64,000 nucleotides of DNA from Bettongia penicillata ogilbyi (taxonomy: Eukaryota; Chordata; Mammalia; Diprotodontia; Potoroidae), in assembly GCA_023548195.1 (NCBI GenBank), contig JAJHZJ010000531.1, positions 2,900,802 through 2,964,801 of the forward strand, in the 5' to 3' direction. This document shows, piece after piece, positions 22,961 to 33,260 of this stretch. Made by a program: the position numbers and the translations under genes. Positions within the stretch are counted from its first letter, which is position 1. Each line of letters opens with the position of its first letter. The notes below the pieces were generated by a model. That model was not told the origin of the DNA. It saw only the letters and a program-made list of their open reading frames with translations, and searched no databases.

Positions 22961-24129
22961 GGCTATTCACATGTCTGAACCCAGGAATCTCTCTGAGCAA
23001 GTCTGCACACTGCCGAGCAGCAGTTCCCCTGCGCTGGGCTGCCAGGGCTCCCACAGGCTCACTCCCTCAGCTGCCCTCCGCTCTCTGGGAGCGGCCCAGA
23101 ACCACCACGGTCGCTTTTGGTCCTCCCTGACACGCACTGGGCGGCATCTAGAGATGGGGGTGTCCCCAAGTCTGGTGGTGGAATTTTGATTGTAGTTGCA
23201 TTTGCGACCTTTCTTTACTAAAGGGGTAAAGGAAAAGGAAGGAAAGGAGCCCCGAGGAAGTCAAGAGAGCTGATTTTGTCAGTGGAGGGCAAGACAAATC
23301 AAAGCGCTGTAATTATAAGTGGCTTGAGATCCTTTTACGGTCTGTCCAATGACTGATAAACCAGGTCCTGAAGGTGGAATTTGACTTGAGATTCTCTACC
23401 CTGGAATGGGATAGAGAAAGTCTTGGGGTTGGTACTCTCTAACTATCTACCCCTACGCTTCTTCACCACCACCCCGGACTCCTCCCCACCCCCGGTAGAG
23501 GAGAGCATTTTGGCAGCTTCTGCGCGGGGGGCGGAGGGGAATCAACCCTGGCTTGGAAACCGCAATATTAGCGGGCAGGCTGTGAAAATAATGGATGTGG
23601 GCTTTTCGTCTCCTTGCTCCCAGAACAACTTTAAAGGGCCTTCGTGCCTCCATGTAAGTGAGCTTTTTTTCTTCCTCCAATCTGCCACGCCAGGAAAGAA
23701 GGGGGGGGGGGGGTAAAGGATCTTTATGACAGGGTTGGGGAGGACTCCAGATGTGTGCGACCATCTCTTGCTGAGGAAGGACTGATTTGACTAAGCCTCA
23801 TAGCTTCCCTCCCCCCCCTCCCCAAGAAGCTATGAATATTTTAACTCCTCAGAGAAAGGGGGAGGGAGGGTATGTGTAGGAAGAAGACGGAAAGACAGTG
23901 ACAGACAGAAGGTGAAAGCCCAGGGGACATGCTTGGGGTTGTTGCGGACTTGGAGGCCACGGGACCTGGTGGGGGCAGTTGAATACCTTGTGTTAGAAGG
24001 GAACTTAAAAGAAGCAGCTAGAGTTTGAGAAACTTGTCTTAAAGGATCTCAGATGTCCTGAAGTGGTAGAAGACTTTGTTTCACTTTTCTTGAAGCAATT
24101 TGGATATTCAAGACCTAGGCTTAGATTGG
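22961..24129. other. Intergenic, moderately GC-rich, no gene seen
   Basis: CpG-bearing text at 23080-23130 and 23500-23590 and a G-run at 23701-23713. ORFs at 23423-23764 on both strands lack family signatures. A non-coding IRX4 exon could lie here but no donor/acceptor pair is convincing. Confidence 0.35.
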
Positions 24130-24260
24130 ATCTAACTATGAGAGTTGGACTGGACTTTAAAAATCTAGCCTAAAACTTTCACTTTAGATATAAGGAAACT
24201 GAAACCCAGAGAGGCGAAGAACACTCGCCCAAGGTTGTTGGTGGGAGGGTATGAAACATT
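24130..24260 (-). repeat. MIR-type SINE fragment, antisense
   Basis: Shows ttagatataaggaaactgaaacccagagagg and cgcccaaggttgttgg. Confidence 0.55.
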
Positions 24261-24599
24261 CATCAGACCTAAAAGAGATTTGGAAAGAAGAATGCGCAAA
24301 ACTCTTTGGGGAGATATTTGTTCTGAAAACCCAGGTTAGGATTGTTACTTCCATAAATATATGTGTATGTGTGTACTTTCCCGTTTAAAAACAAGAACTG
24401 TAGTTGAGGTTTTTCTCCAGTTCCATTGCTTTGTAAATGTTGCTGCCTTCAGTTGATTCTTAGTTCCTGAGCCTAAGAGTTTAACATTCAGTAACCCATC
24501 TGGAGTAGAGGATACAAAGAAAATAGAAGTCGTTGTCCTGTGGTTTATTGCCAATGTTAGTGCTAATTTTAACTGTTGATTAAATCTTAAATGAAGACT

Positions 24600-24720
24600 C
24601 ACTCGTGTGTCCCTTCATATGTCTCATTTGTAATTGAGACTAATTATTACAGTGGGGTGGGAAGAAACAGCTGCTCATTAATTAATTTCTAATTAAAAGT
24701 GCTTACCATTCTTCAGTGAC
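24600..24720. promoter_or_regulatory. Cluster of homeodomain-type TAATTA words upstream of IRX4
   Basis: Within about 100 bp there are gtaattgagactaattattac, cattaattaatttc and ctaattaaaag, giving at least five ATTA/TAAT cores. It lies about 0.6-0.7 kb before the IRX4 start. Paired-type or NK/LIM homeodomain factors bind such words. The inference is from motif density only. Confidence 0.4.
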
Positions 24721-24858
24721 TAAGGAGAAAAAATCATTAGTCGGTGCAATATTGATTCTTCAGATGAAAACCATAAAAAGTGCTATTTGTTTTCCGCATG
24801 TATTCCCCACTTGCATTCACATTCTTATGAAGCCAGACATGCAGGTTTGTGTGTTCTT

Positions 24859-24892
24859 CACACAAACACACACACACACACACACACACACA
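24859..24892 (+). repeat. (CA)n microsatellite upstream of IRX4
   Basis: About 16 CA units, 420 bp before the IRX4 start. Confidence 0.9.
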
Positions 24893-24953
24893 AGCTGATG
24901 TGCCTCAAATGAATATTAAACCTGCAGTTAGGTCAGTTTGAGTAGGTTTTATC

Positions 24954-24961
24954 TGACGTCA
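24954..24961 (+). promoter_or_regulatory. Perfect cAMP-response-element palindrome TGACGTCA
   Basis: The 8-bp palindrome TGACGTCA lies 353 bp upstream of the IRX4 start codon, with a second half-site TGACGT near 24994. CREB/ATF family proteins bind this word. It is the full consensus, in a stretch that looks otherwise non-repetitive, which makes a functional site plausible but unproven. Confidence 0.5.
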
Positions 24962-25009
24962 GTCTTCGCTGTTTAAAACAATGTACATCCGACTTGACGT
25001 GTTTGCCCG

Positions 25010-25314
25010 CGAGTTTTTTTTTCTTTTATTCTTTTGAAAAATATGTATTTGCATCGCCAAGGGTTGACCGATCTCGGTGCCCTATGTGGCGATTTTCCGG
25101 GGCTAAACGAATAGCTACAATCATTACAGATCACTTTTTCCTCAGTTAAAAAAAAACTTTAAGATGTAAGTAGATAAATTAAATATGGTGTTCTGCTTCG
25201 TCCTATAAGCATCTAGGAACCTCTGGTCACCAATCAGTTGGTACGGTAGAGCTGCGGTAGCGTGTTAGAGCAGACGCCTCTCCTCGCTCCTTGATACCCG
25301 GGAACCTCTGTACC
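25010..25314 (+). promoter_or_regulatory. IRX4: IRX4 proximal promoter and/or 5' UTR
   Basis: This is the non-repetitive stretch directly before the start codon. It contains a CCAAT word (caccaatcag, near 25229) and no clear TATA box at a fitting distance. A splice-acceptor-like cactttttcctcag ends at 25145, so part of this could be an exon with a further non-coding exon upstream. Two short upstream ORFs would lie in such a leader: ATG-TAA at 25164 and an 8-codon ORF at 25184-25207. The transcription start cannot be placed from sequence. Confidence 0.5.
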
Positions 25315-25359
25315 ATGTCATACCCTCAGTTTGGATACCCTTACTCTTCTGCACCACAG
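25315..25359 (+). CDS. IRX4: IRX4 coding exon 1 (residues 1-15)
   Basis: The exon encodes [15 protein letters not shown] in exactly 15 codons and ends in CAG before a strong donor, gtaaga. It is phase 0. The ATG context is TACC-ATG-T with A at -3. It is too short to show up as a stand-alone ORF and was found by recognising the IRX4 N-terminus. The hydrophobic and aromatic N-terminal motif is shared by IRX proteins. Confidence 0.95.
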
Positions 25360-28300
25360 GTAAGACCTGATGGTCCACGGAGGATAATTAATTGAATGCC
25401 AATGATTATTAGCCACTTCCAAACGGCTGCGGGCTGTGGGGTTGCTTGGGTAAAGTGGAGAGCTATCAGAAGAGCGTGAAATTGGTTAAACTGCGGTGCT
25501 GGGGATGTTCGCAGAGAGAGAGTTAGGTTCCTCTGCCTTTCTTGATGAACTGAAGAAGGAAAGGAGCTCGCTACTGCGAACTTGGAGGGGATGAATTGGG
25601 TTGGGAGAGAGGAACAAGGTTTGGGGGAGAACTAGTCCCCCTCCAGGTTTCACTTGCCCCTCCAGATTTTGTGTTTTTGAAGAGGAAACAGCAAAATGCC
25701 TTAAATGAGTAATTGCAGTCACATTGAAGAATACTCCAAAGACAGCAGGTTAATAACAAAAGTGAGTGTTTGTCTCAGTGTGGCCGTTTGAAATCTGGAG
25801 CTAATGTAAACACTGCACTTTAGGGAAAGGGGTTCTAAGCCTAGGGGCAACATTTATGTGACAAAAGAAGTCAAATCATTTTAATATGGGGATGGTGCAA
25901 AAGTTCCTTTAAAGAAGGGAGTTTAAAGAAAATATTTCCTCTTTGTACTCTGGACAATAAAAAGCCCCTCTTTTCCAAAATAAATTCCCATTAAATAATG
26001 GGGGGGGGGGGGGGAACGTACTGGTCCGAGTTACTGTGTTCACAAACCAGTAGGCACTGAGCTGGTACATTTCAAGAGATCCTAGATCTTCATTCGCTGC
26101 AAGAAAGAGAGTAGCTAACAGAAGCCCCCTCCCTATCTTCCTCCCACCCCCAGGCATTCGTCTATGCATGCTGGAAATGTGTTCTTTCTCACTAATTTCA
26201 TCCCAAGCGTCCCTTCTGCCTTCAAGACCTCTTTCTTCCTTCTAGTTCCTGATGACCACTAATTCCCTGACTACTTGCTGTGAGTCCAGCGGCCGGACGT
26301 TAGCAGACTCCGGGGCAGCCGGTTCAGCTCAGACCCCAGTCTATTGTCCTGTGTACGAGAGCAGGCTGCTGGCCACAGCTAGGCATGAGCTCAATTCCGC
26401 AGCTGCCTTAGGAGTCTATGGGAACCCTTACACCGGCACCCAGGGGTACGGAAACTACGTTACCTACGGCACTGAAGCCTCTGCCTTCTATTCTTTGGTA
26501 AGCTAAACTCTGGACTCAAGGTGGAAGGGGTGGGGATATCCCTCAAACAGACTTGGCCCTTATGATTCCTAGGATTGAGCTAACATGTCAGGGACAGAGT
26601 AAAGCGAGAGGGATGGGTGGGGGAGGGGACAGAGGGAAGGGGAAAGGGGAAGTGAAGAGGGGAGGAGGGACAGACAGAGGAAGGGGAGGGGGAGATGAGA
26701 ATTAGAGACTCTTCCCTCCCCCTCCTCCCCACCCAACCCTTCCCTCTTCCCCCTTCCCCCATCCCCCCGTGAAACTGTCCTCTTGAAAAGTAGATGCTTA
26801 GAGATTGGTAGGGTTGATAACTGGAAAGTTCATGTTCAGCAATCGCAAAAGAGTTCTTTGGTTCTATCTGCTCATGGAGATTGGAGTCTTCTCCAGAAAA
26901 GTAGTGGAGTCAATTACTCAATAAATTGCGGCCTCCTAGGTGCCAGGGAGTAATGGTGCTAATGACGGATTCCAGTGATGCAGGAGCTACTGGGGCTTAG
27001 AGTCTAAAGTTGCATGTGTCCAGGTCCCCAAAAATCGATACACCTTCGAATGAGCTTTTCCTTTGGCATCATTATAGTGAGGGTTAATGTGTCTATTGAT
27101 CTCTCCCCCGCTGAAATTCCATAGCACTTGGGATTAAAGTCTTGGGAATCAGTGACCCTCCCCCCACTCTCACCTCCCACCCCAGGCCCCGAGCTCTACT
27201 CTAAATCCTTCCCGACTCGAACTTCTTTAACCCCCTCCTCCTCCTCTCTTCCCTGCTTTTTTCCGCCTGCTGTTCATTTTTATCTTCCTTTTCCTCCTCC
27301 TTCTCCCTTTCTCCTCCTCGCTTTTGTTTTTCACCCCAAAGTTAATAAACATATTTCTAGGTCAGGATAGACAGAACCTTTTTTTTTCTCCTAATGCAAA
27401 TGAATGGGTCTATCTCAAGCAAAGTTTCTTTGGGTCGCTAGAGTTCTGTGTTCGGGCCCTGTCCTTTAACCTTGGGCTTCAGATGCAAGGGGTTATAATA
27501 TTTATGAACTAAACATGTTGATTTCATGTTCCATTGGCATTATCTGTCATCACCAGAGTGTGGGAGGAAGAGGAATACAAAATAGTTTTATTTACACTTT
27601 CTACTTCCAAACTGTAGCAACCAGAATTGATACGCACTTTGTAGCTAATAAATAAAAGCTTCACAAGGAACTTTATTTTCAGTAGAGATATTGCTAGGGA
27701 CATATTCTGTATTCCATCAGAAATGTAACCAGAAACCAGATTAGTGTCGTTTAATTCCCCTAGAGGAATAAAAAGATTAATAAACCGACAAGCTTGATTT
27801 AATGTTACAGAATAGTTTCGACTCGAAAGATGGGACTGGATCTGCGCATGCGGGCATCACGCAGGCAGCAGCTGCTTACTATCCTTACGACCACACGCTC
27901 AGCCAGTATCAATACGACAGGTAAGAAAGCAACAATTAAAGAGCTCCATCGAGGAGAAAGGGCATTGAGTGTACTTTTGCCCCATTCCCCTGAATTCCAA
28001 GGGGAACATTTTCGATATATATTTTGCAAGCTGTAAGTATTGATGGGTTGCCATACATTGGTGACTTACATTGGCGACTTTCTTCACGTGACCATTCATT
28101 TTTGCAAAGTGAGTACGCAGAAGAGAGAGGCAAATCTTTCGTACATCCTCTCCTGGGTCTATGGAAGGAGGACCTTAGAGGAGGGGTACGATGAGTGGTT
28201 CAGCAGATTTTGGGTGGCTTGGGTTGCCCAAGTAGTGCAGTAAGTATCAACCAGGACAGTCTTTCCTGTGAGTTTTCACATTTGGCTGTTTGAATAAAAT

Positions 28301-28451
28301 ATCACGGGCCGAAACACCTGATGGTAAGCCCAAGGAACATTGGAGGTGGGAGTGGGGAGGAGAAGGGGCGAGAAAAGAAGTGAGATGGGAAATACGGTAG
28401 CGAAATGGATCCTACGTCCCTCTTTCCTAGCTAAAAAAATGTGCTGACCAG

Positions 28452-28504
<53 letters not shown>

Positions 28505-30850
28505 CTCATACTCAGGTAGGCACGAAAGCCCCGGACAAAATTCTCACCTGTATCTCTTTTTTTCTTGTTTTGTGGTTTTGGGTAAGTAGAGGTGGGGTTT
28601 TCTTCTGCAGCAAGCAGGATGAAATCGCTGTTTTCAAAGTTACAAGGCGGCCAATCAGACTCCCACCCTAGGGGCTCTTACCAGTCTTACCATTCCCCAA
28701 ATTCCCCTCTTCCCAGTGTGATTGGTGTGTTTTAACCTCTCCTGAAATCTTTCTTTTTGTTTTGAGTTCCTTGTCAGACGAGTTGGACCCTGAGGCAGGA
28801 CCCAGACCCGTCTCTTATTCACCGACCATTCAAGTCGTTACTTTGCGGTGTTTGTTAGCCTTAAAACCTTGAAATCCTATTTAAGTCATTTCAACCTTTT
28901 ACGCTCACTGGGTGCTAGTGCTCTTTCTTGGCTGTGTACATTAAATATTCAGGTACATTCCAGCATCTTCTGCGTTTCGTTTTTACATTTTCTCGAACAA
29001 AGGGGTAAGAGGGATTACTAATAAAGGAATCCTATTAAATATACGTCTATTAACATTTACGCCCTGAGGTCATTTAAATAGCTTCTATTGGAAAGAGGCT
29101 TATCAAACTGTCCAACAGATTCAACTTTGCTCAAGCGCCCTGATAATTTCCTCCTAAGGTTTTGAAAGTAGGTTTTTACCCCATTGTGTGTATTTAAATT
29201 AAAAATAAATATTGTCTATCCGCCTGATGATAGCAAACAGAACTGAACCTCGGATTTCTACTGCTTTGGCCACAAGGGTTAATTTTCTGACGCAGCCCCC
29301 ACGTGGTTGTCTGCCTGACCCAGGTTACTTTGCCAGCACCTCTCTACTCTGTTTCCTAGGTATGGCACGATGGATGGGGGAACACGGAGGAAAAATGCTA
29401 CCCGAGAAACGACCAGTACCTTGAAGGCCTGGCTCCAGGAACACCGAAAGAATCCCTACCCAACAAAGGGCGAGAAGATCATGCTGGCTATCATCACTAA
29501 GATGACCCTCACCCAGGTCTCCACCTGGTTTGCCAACGCCCGCCGGAGGCTCAAAAAGGAAAACAAGATGACTTGGCCACCTCGAAATAAATGCTCAGAT
29601 GAGAAGAGATCCTATGAGGAGGAAGAGGAGGGAGAGGAAGAGTCCCAGGAAGACCATCTCAAAAATGAGAAGAATGATGGTTGGTTTTGAAGTAATAACA
29701 TTTTGGCTCAGAGTAGGAAAAGGGAGGGGAAAGATGGATCTTCAATCCAATTATATGTACTGGTGGCTGTAATGGTGTAGAATGAGAAGGTGGCCGTTGT
29801 AATGTTCCTAAAGGATGGAAGAGGGCAAACAATGTGTCTTTATTCTAGGCTCTTGGACTATTGTGGAGAGAGGAAAGAGTTGGAGGGAATTGGTGGCAAG
29901 GAGAGTCTCTCCTTGATTCCTTGGACTACTTTGGGGTCAGGGTTAGGGCTTAGTGGAGATGAAAAAGAACCATTTAGTATGTTGCTTTGTTAACTTGTAA
30001 ATGTCTCTCTTTTTGCCTTTCCCCACTCCCTGCCTAAAAAGAACGTGTCCACAAGGAGGAGAAGGAACTCGAGCTGAGTGACTTAGATGATTTCGACCCG
30101 ATAGAGTCGGAGAACTCAGAGTGCGAACTGAAGCCGGCCTTCCAGCACCTGGACAGCGGCCACATGCGGGCTGTCTCTGGAGGCGCAGACTGCCCAGTAG
30201 ACCCTTGCAAGGAGCCAGCCACCTCTCTCAAAATGTCCCTCCCTGGAAGTGTCCAGCTGGAGGAAGACGTGGAGAGGGCCAAGAATTGCCTCAAGAGTGT
30301 GGTCGATGAATGTGAACAAGACCTAGCAGTTGGAGGGCGACAGAGGGGCTGCGATTCTAAAATGTGCTTCCAGCAGTCGGGGGAGTCCCAGATCCTGGAG
30401 ACCAAGCCCCGGATCTGGTCCCTAGCTCACACTGCCACTTCTTTGAACCAGACTGAGTACCCATCCTGCATGTTGAAGCGCCAAGGACTCTCCATTTCTT
30501 CCTCATCTGCCTCCTCCTCTTCTTCCTCCACTGCAGTCTCGGCTGCTTGTGGTCTGGATAGGCACCAAGATTCCCCTGTCACCAGTCTCAGAAACTGGGT
30601 GGATGGGGTCTTTCACGACCCCATATTCAGGCACAGTACTTTGAATCAGGCCTTGAGTAACACTACAGTGTCCTGGGCTACCACCAAAGGAGCAATACTG
30701 GAAACGGGAACCCTGGGACGGTCTCTGGGGAGCAGCACGGACATGCTGAAGGGACATCTGGCAAACTTCCCCCCACACCACCACCACCACGACTCCAATA
30801 AGGAGCTGCTCTCTTTTCCCAAATCTGGCAGCAAAATGTTCTGCTCTTAA
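25315..30850 (+). CDS. IRX4: IRX4, Iroquois-class TALE homeobox transcription factor (complete, 5 coding exons)
   Basis: Coding sequence is join(25315-25359, 26246-26497, 27811-27920, 29360-29679, 30042-30850), 1536 nt, 511 residues plus TAA. The N-terminus begins [15 protein letters not shown], the start I know for IRX4 and not for other IRX paralogues. The TALE homeodomain spans about residues 144-208, with the three-residue PYP loop and recognition helix WFANARRR. An acidic Glu-rich stretch follows at 222-234. The Iro box [13 protein letters not shown] is at 364-376, a Ser run at 393-405, a conserved block starting [15 protein letters not shown] at 414-437, and a His run at 488-492. Human IRX4 is about 519 residues, so length fits. 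The family consists of nuclear DNA-binding regulators; IRX4 is known for ventricle-specific gene expression in the heart and for roles in retina and skin. The start has A at -3. No frameshift or stop is seen. The gene assignment is near certain; exact ends of exon 4 and exon 5 are slightly less so. Confidence 0.97.
25360..26245 (+). other. IRX4: IRX4 intron 1
   Basis: It is 886 bp with donor gtaaga and acceptor ttccttctag. The first part (agataattaattgaatgcc, near 25381) carries homeodomain-like words and may be regulatory. A G-run of 15 lies at 26000-26014. No transposable element is recognised. Confidence 0.85.
26246..26497 (+). CDS. IRX4: IRX4 coding exon 2 (residues 16-99)
   Basis: The exon begins [18 protein letters not shown] after the acceptor ttccttctag, and ends at YSL just before the donor gtaagc at 26498. 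It is 252 nt, phase 0 on both sides. The region is Ser/Thr/Tyr/Gly-rich, including [19 protein letters not shown] and YGNYVTYG, which match IRX4 as I know it. An ATG inside it at 26252 is not the start, because the reading frame runs through the splice junction to exon 1. Confidence 0.95.
26498..27810 (+). other. IRX4: IRX4 intron 2, with a long purine/pyrimidine block
   Basis: It is 1313 bp with donor gtaagc and acceptor aatgttacag. At about 26600-26700 the + strand is nearly all G and A; at about 26705-26768 it is nearly all C and T, so the two halves are roughly complementary. A second pyrimidine-rich block lies at 27160-27320. No interspersed repeat is recognised. Confidence 0.8.
27811..27920 (+). 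CDS. IRX4: IRX4 coding exon 3 (residues 100-136, phase 0 to 2)
   Basis: The exon begins AAT AGT TTC (NSFDSKDG) after the acceptor aatgttacag and ends GAC AG before the donor gtaaga. The last two bases join the first base of exon 4 to make Arg136. It is Ala/Tyr-rich ([19 protein letters not shown]). The overlapping ORFs on both strands here are shadows in other frames. Confidence 0.94.
27921..29359 (+). other. IRX4: IRX4 intron 3, containing a (CA)n microsatellite
   Basis: It is 1439 bp with donor gtaaga and acceptor gtttcctag. A (CA)n run of about 24 units lies at 28454-28502. The 3' half (28800-29220) is AT-rich and non-repetitive. No coding sequence is seen inside. Confidence 0.8.
28454..28502 (+). 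repeat. (CA)n microsatellite in IRX4 intron 3
   Basis: About 24 uninterrupted CA units. The Val-Cys ORF on the other strand is an artefact. Confidence 0.95.
29360..29679 (+). CDS. IRX4: IRX4 coding exon 4 (residues 136-243), the homeodomain exon
   Basis: The acceptor ctgtttcctag precedes G-TAT-GGC-ACG-ATG. The exon carries the whole TALE homeodomain: helix 1 around [11 protein letters not shown], the PYP loop, helix 2 around [11 protein letters not shown], and helix 3 with [14 protein letters not shown], where residue 50 of the homeodomain is Ala and residue 51 is Asn. The acidic tract after it binds no DNA and may be regulatory. I place the end after GAT-G at 29679, because the next exon then continues in frame with a known IRX4 motif. 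The donor gttggt is weak. Without splicing, translation would stop at TGA 29688-29690. Confidence 0.93.
29680..30041 (+). other. IRX4: IRX4 intron 4, short with weak splice sites
   Basis: It is 362 bp. The donor is gttggt (T at +3, G at +4) and the acceptor is cctaaaaag (A at -3). Both depart from consensus, yet this junction is the one that restores the known acidic IRX4 motif in frame. An in-frame TGA lies at 29688-29690. Confidence 0.8.
30042..30850 (+). CDS. IRX4: IRX4 coding exon 5 (residues 243-511), C-terminal regulatory region with Iro box
   Basis: The acceptor ends in aaaaag, an unfavourable -3 base, after a good pyrimidine tract. The frame reads [20 protein letters not shown], a conserved acidic IRX motif. 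It then runs through SLKMSLPG, the Iro box at residues 364-376, SQTE-like [15 protein letters not shown], a Ser run, the 24-residue block from LDRHQDSP to FHDPI, a His run, and the C-terminus [12 protein letters not shown] is at 30848-30850. As I recall it, the human protein has Ala- and Pro-rich expansions in this part; here the gaps are shorter and filled with Ser and His. Confidence 0.95.
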
Positions 30851-31530
30851 CAACCCCGCCCCCCACTGGGGCCCAGAATGTTCTTATCCTTGGCAGAAGT
30901 GGACACAAATTGAAAGGAGAGAGTGCGGGAGGGGGGTAATAGGGAGGGGAAGAGCTTAAGTTTGAAGAGTAAACTTTTTTCTACAAATAAATAAATAAAT
31001 AAAAATAAACCTAAAACAAATCAAGAAGCAAGCAAACCAACCATGTCAAACCAAGTAATCCAAAATAGAGGATTTCAAAGTCTGTTTTGCTTAGGTTTGC
31101 CAGAGAGACTATTTTCATTCCGTCCTGAGAAGTTTCCCTTGCCTACAACTTTGAAAAGAATCAGTGCCGGGATCCTTATTTAACTTCCTGTCTAAAGAAA
31201 AAAAAAAAAAAAGAAGGGGGAAAGCACGTGCTATATTTTAGAAGTACTTAACAAACAAGCAGAAAGTTTACATCCAAAGGTTTACATTGAGGCAATGTTT
31301 CAATAGCGTTTCAATAGTGAGTTTTCCATTTCAGGCATGCCAATATTAGTTACAAAGACTTTTCAGACTTTTCCCTTCTGATTTCATTGTTAATATATAA
31401 TTCTCACAAACAGCACTTTTCCCAGGTTTACACTGTCGCACAAACTTTACAAATAAGATGTTTTAAAGAGGTATGTTCACATCAATGAATTGTCTGTTTC
31501 AGAGGTTTAAAATAATACTAATAAAACCGA
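30851..31530 (+). other. IRX4: Probable IRX4 3' UTR with candidate poly(A) signals
   Basis: Non-repetitive sequence follows the stop codon. Overlapping AATAAA hexamers begin at 30986 (aataaataaataaataaa), about 135 bp after the stop. Another AATAAA lies near 31520. Which is used cannot be read from the sequence, so the end is a guess. A short A-run lies around 31197-31212. Confidence 0.45.
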
Positions 31531-32889
31531 GTGATGGTGTTTTGCATTGCCCTATGACTAAATTCCAGATTTAGGATTTATACTGGTGAATGCTTAAGAT
31601 TTACATTTAAACAAACACTGGACAATCACTACTTTGGGGGAGGGGAAAACTGGAAAACTTTAGAATTTCTAAAAACCTTTTCAAACTGGACACTCTGGAA
31701 CCTGAGGGAAATTGGATTTCTTTACCTCCTTAGCATATCCCAGTTTAACCCCTGAAGTTCTCCCTTGGTTGTGTGTGATAGCTGAGACAGGAATAGGCCC
31801 CTGTTAGTGACTCTTCCCAGCTGGAAAGAACTCAGTTCAATCCATCACCAATGTTTGATGAGTCTGACAGTTTTTCACCCCCCCAACCTCCACCTCCAAA
31901 GGGAAAACAGCCTGAGCAGTGAGAGTTGTATGTCCATCCTAAAAAATCAATCTAAACTCCTTCTGTGCACTAAATTTATCGAAATATTAAAGGAGGAGAG
32001 GGCGGTTGTGTTGAAGACTTTAGAAAAGAGTAAGGAGAACATGTCCCCAGGGGCCTTGGAGGTCTAGCGGGTCGCGGGAATCTCCTAGCCAAAAAAAAAA
32101 AAAAGTGACTAGGTTGAAGGAAATACAGGTGGATCTCTCTGAGTCCTTACATCAGCAGAAACTCCTGGAGTGGTGCAGAGTGATTGTCTCACATGGAAAA
32201 CTTAGTGTGTGATTTTTTTTCCTCCTTTGCTCAACCGACCGTTTGAGCTTCGAGATCCTTTATTAACGTGGAGAACAGCTAACTCTCCATGAATATTTCA
32301 GCATTTCAGGACAGATGCTTTGCGGGTTTTGACAATGAATAGAAGAGGGTTTTCTACGTGTGAGTCTCAGAAATCTCTCTCAGGCCACTAGCCATTTAGC
32401 TCCAATAATCCTTTTAAATACTTCCCTTAAGATCTCGCAAGAAAATAAAAAAATAAAAATAAAAAAAAAGTTCTCGGCGCCCTAGGATAAAGTAAAAGCT
32501 GACTACCAGTCAAGAAAGGTGATAATAAAGAGATATTTCAGAGAAGAGAAAACTAGTGTTCTGGGTGCTAGATAAAGAGACAAATACACTGGCAAATAAA
32601 CAGGAGAAGAATAGAGAAAGCAGATAAGACTGGCCAGACTGATGGCCGGCTATGACTGACAAAGTTCTCTTTCCGGATAGGGAGTATGATTGTGTGTGTG
32701 GGGGGGGGGGGGGGAAGAGTGGGGGGGCGGGGAAGGAGAGAGACAGGGAGGAGGAGAAATGTGTACAGTCGAGGACCAAATCACTGGTTTCGTAGCAAAG
32801 AAAAAAAGTAAAATTCCTTAAACTAGTGGACACTTTAGGTGCGGGCAGGAACATTGCCCAGCCCACCCCAATCCCAAAAAAAGCCTCAA
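31531..32889. other. Downstream of IRX4; repeat-poor, no gene
   Basis: Unique-looking DNA with A-runs at 32091-32104 and 32452-32470 and a G-run at 32700-32714. Part may belong to a long IRX4 3' UTR. Confidence 0.4.
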
Positions 32890-33260
32890 CACCATTCTTT
32901 CCGAGGCTATTTTACTGGCACTTATACACACGTGCGCCTAAATGAAAACACAGGGGTCCCCGAACTTTGGAGACAGATCATCTTGGAGAAGCCACTGAAT
33001 AAAGGAATCTGTGGGGCGAAGAGTAGATCAAACCCTTCCCCTTGCTGCAAGCAGCTGTAATTGGATTGTATCCAGTCATATTCCCTGTCATTGTATTGAC
33101 TTTCGCTCTCTTGGATGATATTATCGAGATCACTGAACCTCTCTGCTGATCTGGCTGTCAAAAGGCTGAGACAGGAGCCCCCGGCCTGGAAAACGTGCAT
33201 CAGCCAAGATAATTTGAAGTGAAATTTTCATTTTGACAGTAAACCCCTCAATTTCTAAAG
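32890..33260. promoter_or_regulatory. Candidate conserved non-coding element 2 kb downstream of IRX4
   Basis: A repeat-free block after the G-run at 32700. It contains TGTAATTGGATTG, TTGGATGATATTATCGAGATC, GGCTGTCAAAAG and TTTTGACAGTAAA, the last two carrying MEIS/TGIF-type TGTCA/TGACAG cores in opposite orientation. The placement and texture suggest a downstream enhancer. Confidence 0.35.

Noticed and set aside
30034..30908. Several minus-strand ORFs of 62-123 codons over IRX4 exon 5
   Set aside because: They are shadows of the strongly conserved + strand coding frame; none has a recognisable domain.
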